DNA of 64,000 nucleotides, taken from assembly GCA_959602365.1 (NCBI GenBank), contig CAUGSS010000007.1, forward strand, positions 1-64,000, in the 5' to 3' direction. The notes below the pieces were generated by a model that did no database searches, was not told the origin of the DNA, and worked only from the letters and a program-made list of their open reading frames with translations. Shown here piece after piece: positions 16,701-23,087 of the stretch. The stretch's first letter is position 1; each line of letters opens with the position of its first letter. Origin of the DNA: an uncultured Eubacteriales bacterium (lineage in GTDB: Bacteria; Bacillota; Clostridia; Oscillospirales; Oscillospiraceae). The translations under genes and the position numbers were made by a program.

Positions 16701-17664
16701 GTGGGCAACGTTTATCGGGCGCTGGGTGGGCAGGAGAACTTGGGCCGTGCGCTGGAGCTGTATCAAAAGAGTCTGGATCTCCGGCTAACCTTGGCCTTGG
16801 AGTGGGAGACCGCCGAGAGCCGTCTGGACCTGTCCATCAGCTATGACAAGGTGGGTGGTATCTATGAGACACTGGGTGGCCAGGAGAACCTGAGCCGCGC
16901 CCTTGACCTGTATGAGAAGAGCATGGAGCTCCGAGAGGCCTTGGCCCGGGAATTGGGTACCGCCGAGAGCCACCGGGAACTGTCTGTCAGCTATGAGAGG
17001 GTAGGTAACATTTATAAGGCGTTGGGAAGCCGTGAGAATTTAAACCGTGCGCTGGAGCTGTATAAAAAGAGTTTGGATCTTCGGAATACCTTGGCCGGGG
17101 AATTAAGGACCACCCAGAGTCGCCTGGATTTAGCCATCGGCTATGTCAAGGTATAAGACACTGGGCGGGCGGGAGAACCTGTGCCGTGCATTGGAACTGT
17201 ATCAAAAGGATTTGGAGTTATTCGAAGCATCGGCCCGGGAGTTGGGTACTGCCGAAAGCCGCCGGGGGCTGGCCGTCGGTTATCACAAGGTGGGCAGTGT
17301 CTATGGAGCACTGGGAGGCCGGGAGAACCTGCGCCGCGCGCTGGAGCTGCATAAAAAGACCTTGGAACTCACCGAAGCCCTGGCCCGGGAGCTGAACACA
17401 GTTTCAGCCTACGAGGATCTGGCAGTCAGCTATTACATGCTGGGCGTTCACCCGGCGGTGGGCCCGGAGGATCGCCGGAACTACCTGAAGCAGCTCCTGG
17501 AATTATCGGAACGGCTTTACCAGCAGACCCGAAGCGAGCGACATCAAAATTTTATTGCCGTTGCTAAAAAATCATTGGGCGCGGCGACGCAGGAGACGCC
17601 GCCCGACGCCCGGCCGGCCAGGCCCTCGCTGTGGCGCAGGCTCTTTGGGCACGGGAAAAAGTGA
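13779..17664 (+). pseudogene. DUF4062-NACHT/STAND NTPase with TPR array, frameshifted near the end
   Basis: Large signalling ATPase. Residues 1-about 190 match DUF4062 (IFVSSTFRDMHYERDAI, then CDLRWGVNT). A STAND/NACHT core follows with Walker A GESGAGKTT (260-268) and Walker B VLIDGVDQL (355-363), then winged-helix-like sequence and a C-terminal array of 50-residue TPR-like repeats (DLSISYERVG, LGGQENL, RALELYQKSLEL, ALARELGTAES). The first frame stops at TAA about 17154 after 1125 residues; the repeats resume one frame over and run to 17664, ending in an RRLFGHGKK tail. The unit starting at 17118 is 139 instead of 150 bases, so an 11-base deletion explains the shift. Similar architectures act in bacterial immunity; a defence role here is inference. 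The truncated form keeps about eight full repeats and may still work. Confidence 0.85.
15918..17406 (+). repeat. 150-bp tandem repeat array coding TPR-like units
   Basis: Units begin (codon of the first Ser of SRRDL) at 15918, 16068, 16218, 16368, 16518, 16668, 16818 and 16968, each exactly 150 bases apart. The unit from 17118 is 139 bases and the one from 17257 is 150; a partial, more diverged unit follows at 17407. Strong DNA-level similarity between units makes copy-number change by recombination likely. Confidence 0.9.
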
Positions 17665-17689
17665 GCCCACCCAGGAGGATGGCGCATCT

Positions 17690-17718
17690 CCCAAAGCGGA
17701 ACTGAGTTCCGCTTTGGG
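17690..17718. repeat. Palindrome family copy 6 (perfect, GC-extended)
   Basis: CCCAAAGCGGAACT, centre G 17704, AGTTCCGCTTTGGG; followed by GGGGATTTTTT. Starts 25 bases after the STAND reading frame ends and looks like its terminator. Arms are extended by CCC/GGG in place of the usual A/T run. Confidence 0.9.
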
Positions 17719-18348
17719 GGGATTTTTTATGCCGTTGTCCACGGCGATGGAGGACGGAGGGGGCTGCTGCGCGGCGAGGCTGTTATGCTCCTTGACAGGG
17801 ATGGAGTGTCCAGAGGGGCGCTGCCCCTTTGGCTCGGTCCGGGGAGGACGGGGGTCCGGGGGAACGCCGGGGCTGCGGTTGCCGGGCCTGCAACTGTTCC
17901 TATAGAATAGGCAACCGGAAGCGGGTAGTTCGACACGTCGACGTGTGGAACTACCCGCGCCCTCGTCTGAAATTTTGATTTTCGTGCTCATACATATTGC
18001 GGATGAGTTAAAAAATAGGAGGTGATTTTGGTGAATGCACATGTCCCGTTCAAGGATTGTAGGCCCAGGCTGACAGGCCTGGACAAGCACCGCGGAACGG
18101 GAGAGGGCCTCGGCGGCGGCCCTCTGCAAAAACCCTGTCAAAGGGGAGCTGGCCTGACTGCGCCAAGTCCAAATGGCGGTCTAATTTATGTATGGCAGAA
18201 CGTAATTAGATCTTGGGATGCGTGAGCGCCCTGCCCCATGGGCAAAAAGTCCTCATGCCTGCTAGATTAACAGTTCTGTTTATGGCAGAGGGGCGCAGGT
18301 GCGGCGATACAGCACAGGTATTCCAATCCAAAAGGGGGTGCGCGATTT
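17719..18348. other. Gene-poor stretch with two inverted repeats
   Basis: No recognisable gene. CGGTTGCC (17876-17883) and GGCAACCG (17910-17917) form one inverted repeat. GCGGGTAGTTC (17921-17931) and GAACTACCCGC (17948-17958) flank ACACGT/ACGTGT around a TCGA centre, making a 38-base near-perfect palindrome with a single G/G mismatch. A GGAGGTG ribosome-site-like sequence at 18018 precedes a possible small ORF (separate entry). Confidence 0.7.
18031..18225 (+). CDS. Possible small ORF, function unknown
   Basis: A 64-residue frame from GTG 18031 with GGAGG 8 bases upstream. The Gly/Pro-rich product resembles no family I know and has no membrane segment. It lies between a large palindrome and the tyrosine recombinase gene. 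The good ribosome site is its only support; it may equally be the remnant of a longer gene. Confidence 0.25.
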   Translation: MNAHVPFKDCRPRLTGLDKHRGTGEGLGGGPLQKPCQRGAGLTAPSPNGGLIYVWQNVIRSWDA

Positions 18349-19350
18349 ATGGCGTCCAGGGACAAATTCCAGCAGCGTAAAAATGCCGGGGCCATAGGCG
18401 GAATGATGCGCTCCCGGGTAAAGGCGCACACAAAACAGATGAGCAGCAAGACCCGGCGCAATTACATCCGGGCTTGCAATGCCTTCGATGTGTGGCGCAA
18501 GGGACAGGGCTTTTCCAATAAGGCGGTGTCAAGAGACCCAGCCCAGTATGTCCGGCGGTGGAGGGATGCACTGGCGGAGGCCGGTTACTCGACCAGCACC
18601 ATCCATACTTACATTGCAGGAGCCTGTTGCGGCTTGGGCATCTCCATGGCGGGCATCGCCCGGGCGGGGACATCGGCAGATAAATGCAAATCTCTGGGGA
18701 AAAGTGTCCGGGCGGAGAAAGCTCTGGAGCGACCGGAAAATGCCGAGATTGTTCGCTTTCAGCGGATGGTGGGCGGCCGGCGTGCGGCGCTCCAGCGCCT
18801 GAAGGGCGGCGACCTCGTTCAGGACGAGAGCTGCGAGTGGTGTATTCGGTTCCTGAGAGACAAGGGCGGAAAAGACCAGCTTCAACGGATCGCCCCAGAA
18901 AATTTGAAAGCAGTGCAATCCTATTTTAAAGATAAGGGCCCGGATGAGCTGCTCTTTCCGCAGCCCATTGACAAAAACCTGGATCTGCATGGTCTTCGGG
19001 CCGAACACGCCAGGAATGAGTATGAGCGCTATGCGGTCATTTGCAGCACGCCAGAGGGACGGGCGACGATGCGGGCACAACTTTGGCGTAGATTTAAAAA
19101 TCCGCAGTTTGGGTGTAAGGCCTGGCTGACCGCCAAGGCCAAGGGTGACCAGGCGGGCATGCACCGGGCAGAGCGGGCCTTTGCCGCCGAGATGGCCGAC
19201 GGGCAGTACCACCTACAGCGAGCCAACCGGGCGACGGCAGAGCTCTGGGGACGGCCTGTTAGTTATGATAGACTGGCTCTATGCTGTGTATCCGTTTTTG
19301 TGCTCTCTCATTGGAGAAATGAGGTAACGGTCAAACGTTATATTTTATAA
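18349..19350 (+). CDS. Tyrosine site-specific recombinase (integrase-like, divergent)
   Basis: 333 residues. The N-terminal half has a core-binding-like helical domain (TRRNYIRACNAFDVWRKGQG, STSTIHTYIAG). Catalytic candidates are in canonical order: Arg in GGRRAALQRLKGGDL (R144/R145), Lys in RDKGGKDQL (K172 or K175), HGLR (H214, R217), His in LSHWRNE (H321) and Tyr331 two residues before the end. An unusually long stretch of about 100 residues separates HGLR from the final His-Tyr box. GGGGG lies 10 bases before ATG 18349. Likely the integrase or a Xer-like resolvase of the island; no tRNA or obvious attachment site is seen beside it. Confidence 0.75.
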   Translation: MASRDKFQQRKNAGAIGGMMRSRVKAHTKQMSSKTRRNYIRACNAFDVWRKGQGFSNKAVSRDPAQYVRRWRDALAEAGYSTSTIHTYIAGACCGLGISMAGIARAGTSADKCKSLGKSVRAEKALERPENAEIVRFQRMVGGRRAALQRLKGGDLVQDESCEWCIRFLRDKGGKDQLQRIAPENLKAVQSYFKDKGPDELLFPQPIDKNLDLHGLRAEHARNEYERYAVICSTPEGRATMRAQLWRRFKNPQFGCKAWLTAKAKGDQAGMHRAERAFAAEMADGQYHLQRANRATAELWGRPVSYDRLALCCVSVFVLSHWRNEVTVKRYIL

Positions 19351-19376
19351 ATTTAGAAAAAATAGTTCAAAAATAA

Positions 19377-19404
19377 TTGAAAATAAGTTTATTTATGATA
19401 TAAT
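19377..19404 (+). promoter_or_regulatory. Sigma-A-type promoter of the ParB-like gene
   Basis: TTGAAA (19377-19382), a 16-base spacer and TATAAT (19399-19404) in a very AT-rich stretch. Predicted transcription start near 19411, giving a leader of about 80 bases before ATG 19492. Confidence 0.75.
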
Positions 19405-19434
19405 ATTTAAAAATAAAGCAGGAAGGAAATTGCA

Positions 19435-19446
19435 ATGAAAAAATAA
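19435..19446 (+). CDS. Three-codon leader ORF (MKK-stop)
   Basis: ATG AAA AAA TAA preceded by GGAAGGAAA at a usable distance, inside the leader of the ParB-like gene and directly before a palindrome copy. It may be a start-stop leader that couples translation to the hairpin, or chance in an A-rich leader. Confidence 0.4.
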   Translation: MKK

Positions 19447-19449
19447 AGA

Positions 19450-19472
19450 AAATCGGAACTCAGTTCTGTTTT
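19450..19472. repeat. Palindrome family copy 7 (diverged)
   Basis: AAATCGGAACT, centre C 19461, AGTTCTGTTTT, with a T/T mismatch and a G-T pair. Lies between the three-codon leader ORF and the AAGGAGGTG site of the ParB-like gene, where it could regulate translation. Confidence 0.75.
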
Positions 19473-19491
19473 CCAAGGAGGTGAAAACAAA

Positions 19492-20265
19492 ATGATTGAT
19501 GTCGAACGGCTCAATATACCGCTTCATTTCAATAAAAAGAAAATTACGCTCTCTAAGATCAAATGTATGACCGATGGGCAGACTTCCGCACAGCAAAAAA
19601 CTATGGTGCAGGAATGCAGCAAGTCTATTTATTTACCGGTAGTCCAAGATTCTGATGGGAAGTATGTCCTGTTAGATAATGACGAAATCTATTTAGCGAT
19701 GGTGGCGCTCCACAAGGAAGATAAATCGCAGTTCAGACAGGTGAAATGCTTGGTTGCAGACAATAAGCAACTCAACGACATCCAGCGAGACTTGCTGATT
19801 GCCTATCATGCCTTCGAGCTTGCTCCCAAATCCATTGCAATCAAACTGCGGATTGCGGCGCTAATGCACACCCTGGCGCAACAGGACAAGAGTTTACAGG
19901 CGGATTTGACGGCGATTATTGCCCAGCTGCTCGGCAGCAGCAGGCGGTATGCCCTGATGCTGCTGACGGTGGCAGCTAGCGGGATCCCAGAATTGCGGGA
20001 AGCGGTCGTCTCCAAGAAAAAGGGCCATCTGACCATCCAGCAGGCGGCAGTCATCGCCAATATATCGCCAGAGAAGCAGAAGCAAAAGCTGGCTGAATTC
20101 CAGGCCGGGATGCGTCAGCAGAAGCCGGCGGCGATGGAAAAGAGACAGCAGACGGTGGCACAATGGTTGGAGGACCTGCAAAAGGCCATGGAGGCAGGCA
20201 AAACGCTGTCCGAGGCCGATCAGGCGCTGTTGGCCCAGGCGCAGCAGCTCGCTGAGAGCAGATAA
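19492..20265 (+). CDS. ParB/Spo0J-like partition or nucleoid-occlusion family protein
   Basis: 257 residues. The N-terminal part reads like a ParB/sulfiredoxin-fold domain (SIYLPVVQDSDGKYVLLDNDEIYLAMVAL), followed by a helical HTH region (LTAIIAQLLGSSRRYALMLLTVA) and HLTIQQAAVIANISPEKQKQKLAEF, the segment that in ParB follows the HTH. The C-terminal third is Gln/Glu-rich and helical. The typical GERR box of the CTPase site is not evident, so the fold may be divergent. A strong ribosome site (AAGGAGGTG) precedes ATG 19492. No ParA is visible nearby. Would suit a plasmid-like element's maintenance system. Confidence 0.65.
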   Translation: MIDVERLNIPLHFNKKKITLSKIKCMTDGQTSAQQKTMVQECSKSIYLPVVQDSDGKYVLLDNDEIYLAMVALHKEDKSQFRQVKCLVADNKQLNDIQRDLLIAYHAFELAPKSIAIKLRIAALMHTLAQQDKSLQADLTAIIAQLLGSSRRYALMLLTVAASGIPELREAVVSKKKGHLTIQQAAVIANISPEKQKQKLAEFQAGMRQQKPAAMEKRQQTVAQWLEDLQKAMEAGKTLSEADQALLAQAQQLAESR

Positions 20266-20491
20266 AAAGCGCTCCCAATAACTCAAACAGAACTTGAATC
20301 CATAACTATAAAGCACTACGCCCGTTGGTTGAACAGTGGGGTAAATTTCTGCATGGACAGCCTAGAACTGTATCAACTCAATCTGGAATGTGCCCCTGTA
20401 AAAAATGAGAATTAGCTGCACTGAGGGGATTTACAAAAGGTTCATCGAACTATATAAACTGAGTACAAATATCGTTGAACGGAGGAGCTAT

Positions 20492-20824
20492 ATGTCCTTA
20501 TATTGCCAAAACTGTGGGGCGGCGCTGGCGGATAACGCGAATTTCTGCCCTCAGTGTGGAGCCAGTACGAACAGCTGCACACCAACAGATTCCGGCATGT
20601 CAGATGCCGCAAAAACAGCGGCGACTGTAGGCGGTGTGATTGCAGGAGCAGCTATACTAAATAGTCTTGGCCGCAGACTGGCACACAGAAGACGTCCTTT
20701 GTACGGCGGTCCGCCTCCGATGCCCAGACCTCACCCTGGTCCACGCCCGGGCCCCCATCATGGTCCCGATCCTGGCTTTGGCGGACCGGGTCCCGGTCCC
20801 AGACGTGGCGGCGGCAGATGGTAA
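20492..20824 (+). CDS. Zinc-ribbon protein with Pro/Gly-rich tail
   Basis: 110 residues from ATG 20492 (GGAGGAGC upstream). CQNCGAALADNANFCPQCGA is a two-CxxC zinc ribbon (Cys5, 8, 19, 22). A small hydrophobic stretch (TVGGVIAGAAIL) follows, then a basic patch and a tail of repeated Pro-Gly/His motifs. Such proteins are usually annotated only as zinc-ribbon domain proteins. It is 35 bases upstream of the acidic DxDGDG protein gene and probably co-transcribed with it. Function unknown. Confidence 0.75.
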   Translation: MSLYCQNCGAALADNANFCPQCGASTNSCTPTDSGMSDAAKTAATVGGVIAGAAILNSLGRRLAHRRRPLYGGPPPMPRPHPGPRPGPHHGPDPGFGGPGPGPRRGGGRW

Positions 20825-20859
20825 GACCTGTATTACTCTGATAGACGGAGGCTTTAGCA

Positions 20860-21291
20860 ATGGGTACACTGCGTAAAGTAAAACTGAAAATGATGCTGGA
20901 CAAGGAGTTTCGGAAGACCTTGGTCCGTAGCGCCAAAGACGAGATCCTGATCGATATGGATGGCGATGGACAACCTGATATTGCTTTGCTGGATTGTACT
21001 GGTGACGGGGATATTGATACCCTTGCCTTGGATATCAGCAACGAGGGGGAATTCAATCTATATTTCCATGATTCAGATGCCAACGGCCTTCCCGATATGG
21101 TTCTGCTGGACCGTGAGGGCGATGGAAACATGGAAGTGTTGGGTGTCAGTGAAGAAGTTGAGTCCCGGCTGATCGAGGCGAGCCATGCAGTCCTGGCCAT
21201 GTTGGAACTGGGTGATTATGTGGCTGAATCCCTGGACAGAGCGCTGGATGATCTTCAGAAAGAGATCGATGAAGTGAGGAAATTACTGTAA
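20860..21291 (+). CDS. Cytoplasmic protein with four EF-hand/thrombospondin-3-like Ca-binding loops
   Basis: 143 residues without signal peptide. Four acidic loops occur in series: DMDGDGQPD, DCTGDGDID, DSDANGLPD and DREGDGNME, spaced about 16-30 residues, each followed by hydrophobic strands (IALLD, TLALDI, MVLLD). A C-terminal helix (SLDRALDDLQKEIDEV) could be a coiled coil. In secreted proteins such loops bind calcium; absence of a signal is odd. ATG 20860 has GGAGG about 9 bases upstream. Pairs with the zinc-ribbon gene. Confidence 0.75.
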   Translation: MGTLRKVKLKMMLDKEFRKTLVRSAKDEILIDMDGDGQPDIALLDCTGDGDIDTLALDISNEGEFNLYFHDSDANGLPDMVLLDREGDGNMEVLGVSEEVESRLIEASHAVLAMLELGDYVAESLDRALDDLQKEIDEVRKLL

Positions 21292-21404
21292 GCATATAAG
21301 CGCAGACCGAATAAGGGCCGCTGACGGGCTATTTTATGCCAAGCAGTTCGATGCTGATCAATCATTACGAGTCCAGGCGCAGCAACTTGCCGGGAAGGGA
21401 CAGG

Positions 21405-21423
21405 AGCGGAACTCAGTTCCACT
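21405..21423. repeat. Palindrome family copy 8 (diverged, short)
   Basis: AGCGGAACT, centre C 21414, AGTTCCACT, one C/A mismatch; the A/T flanks are lost. Last clear copy in the island. Confidence 0.7.
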
Positions 21424-21474
21424 TATTAAAAGTAATCGTTTAAGAGCCCTATAGAAGCCGAGCGCCTCACATAT

Positions 21475-21519
21475 AAAGCAATACGCCCCACCTGTTCAAA
21501 ATGGGGCGTATTGCTTTTT
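21475..21519. terminator. Bidirectional terminator at the island's right end
   Basis: AAAGCAATACGCCCCA (21475-21490) pairs perfectly with TGGGGCGTATTGCTTT (21502-21517), followed by TTT. Serves the plus-strand gene before it and the minus-strand gene after it. A decayed relative of the left arm (ATAAAGCACTACGCCC) is present near 20308. Confidence 0.93.
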
Positions 21520-21523
21520 GTGT

Positions 21524-21820
21524 TTATGCGATTTTTGCTGTCGCCGATTGGCTTTCACCGAGGTACGCCTTGCAGGAGCAGGCCAGCATCCGTTGGATCT
21601 CATACATCTCCCGGTTCAGCACGGCGATCTCTTTCAGCCGGCGCTGTAGGATTTTCCTCACATCAGAAAAATCATCCTCCGTTTTGGCGAACAGTGCCCG
21701 AGTCAGTTCTGTGTAGAATTGCGCCGGTGTGGCGTGGATGCCGTCGTAGCCGCTGCCGCCCAGCTGGTACCAGCGGCCCTCCACCGTGCTGGTCACCTTG
21801 GCTTCTCTGTTTTTTCCCAT
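21524..21820 (-). CDS. Small conserved-looking protein with GYDGIHATP motif
   Basis: 98 residues, no family name known to me. Begins MGKNREAKVTSTVEGRWYQLGGSGYDGIHATPAQFYTEL in style, then a charged helical region (DFSDVRKILQRRLKEIAVLNREMYEIQRML). The block W-x(1-2)-L-x-G-x-GYDG-(I/F)H-x-TP also occurs in the 41-residue protein at 45876-46001. AGGAGG lies upstream of ATG 21820. Convergent with the island genes across a shared terminator. Confidence 0.65.
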   Translation of the reverse strand: MGKNREAKVTSTVEGRWYQLGGSGYDGIHATPAQFYTELTRALFAKTEDDFSDVRKILQRRLKEIAVLNREMYEIQRMLACSCKAYLGESQSATAKIA

Positions 21821-22080
21821 TCTGTGTTCCTCCTTTTGTTGTTTGACTAGAATATGGAGGAGTCCGCACGGAAAAATAAATTTTGTGCTGATTCAGGAAG
21901 CAGGGGGGGCTTGGGTTGTGCTAGAAATATATAATCAATATTTGTGATATATTAAATAAGAATTTAAAATTGGACTTTTTGTGCTTTTCTCTATAGTATA
22001 TAGATAGGATATAAATTTCTGAAAAAGAAGCTGATTTTGCTATTTTAGAGCAGGGTTATACAATTGTGCAGCAAAATTCG

Positions 22081-22983
22081 TTATAAACAGAAGTGATTTT
22101 TTGCGTAGCAGATGAGACGCGCAGCATTGGGATTGTGCTCCTGCCCGCTGGGCCAACACAGGTAGACCCGACGTATGCAGTGGGCGTTCAGGATCGGGAT
22201 CATCCGAAGGGGAAAGTCGCTGGACTGGCCCGCAATGTGGAAGATCTGGTTTTGCTCCCAAGTGCTCTGGCAAATCAGCCCGACAGCTTGCCCTGTCTCT
22301 ACCGTGCGGGTAATTGCCTGTAAATCGCAGACCTCATAGTAGATGTTCGGGCGGAACCCAGCCCGGAAACAGAGTTGGTCTGTCCAACGCCGGAAGCCGT
22401 AGGGCGGCCCCATGGTGACGAAGGGCTGGTCTGAAACTTCTTCCAAATAGATTGCGTCCCGGTTCGCAATGGGGTGATCCCGATGCACCAACAGCAAGAC
22501 CCGGTCGGTTTGCAGCAGCGTGGAGGTAACGCCCGGCAGGTCAAAGGGTTCATAGGAGAAGCAGAAATCTGTCTTTCCACAGGCGAAGCGCTCCACAGCG
22601 GTATCCCGTACGTCGAAGGTCTGCCGGAAGCGCGTTTCAGGACAATCCTGCCGAAAATGCATCAGGAATTCTTCCGCAAAATCAATCACTTCTACCGATA
22701 TTTCCAGCGGTTTCTGCTCCGCCTCCGATAGGGCCAGCAGGTCAGAGCGCGCCTCTTCTACCGCGGCCAGGGCGGGGATCAGTTTTTGCTGAAACCGGGC
22801 TCCTGCGTCTGTCAGCCGGATTGTCCGGCCGGCACGCTCAAAGAGTTGGACACCCAGTTCCCGTTCCAGCCGGGAGATGGACATGCTGAGGGCAGACTGA
22901 GATATGTGCAGTACCTCCGCGGTCTTGGAGAAGTGAAGGCTGTCCGCTACAGCCATAAAATAGCGCAGTTGTGTCAGTTCCAT
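22081..22983 (-). CDS. LysR-family transcriptional regulator
   Basis: 300 residues. The N-terminal winged helix (LRYFMAVADSLHFSKTAEVLHISQSALSMSISRLERELG) is canonical, followed by a periplasmic-binding-like effector domain ending near residue 290. Divergent from the flavoprotein/ferredoxin pair at 23088, the usual LysR arrangement, so it probably controls that pair in response to a substrate-like ligand. GGAGGTCACAGGG precedes ATG 22983. The 104-base intergenic region should hold its operator; no clear T-N11-A palindrome could be fixed by eye. Confidence 0.94.
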   Translation of the reverse strand: MELTQLRYFMAVADSLHFSKTAEVLHISQSALSMSISRLERELGVQLFERAGRTIRLTDAGARFQQKLIPALAAVEEARSDLLALSEAEQKPLEISVEVIDFAEEFLMHFRQDCPETRFRQTFDVRDTAVERFACGKTDFCFSYEPFDLPGVTSTLLQTDRVLLLVHRDHPIANRDAIYLEEVSDQPFVTMGPPYGFRRWTDQLCFRAGFRPNIYYEVCDLQAITRTVETGQAVGLICQSTWEQNQIFHIAGQSSDFPLRMIPILNAHCIRRVYLCWPSGQEHNPNAARLICYAKNHFCL

Positions 22984-23087
22984 CCCTGTGACCTCCGGTT
23001 TATGGGCTGGCTTTATTGTACGAGCAAAAGAAATCAGTTGTCAATCGTAGGCATGGCTTAGTTCAATCCAAGAAAGGGTGAAGCGAG

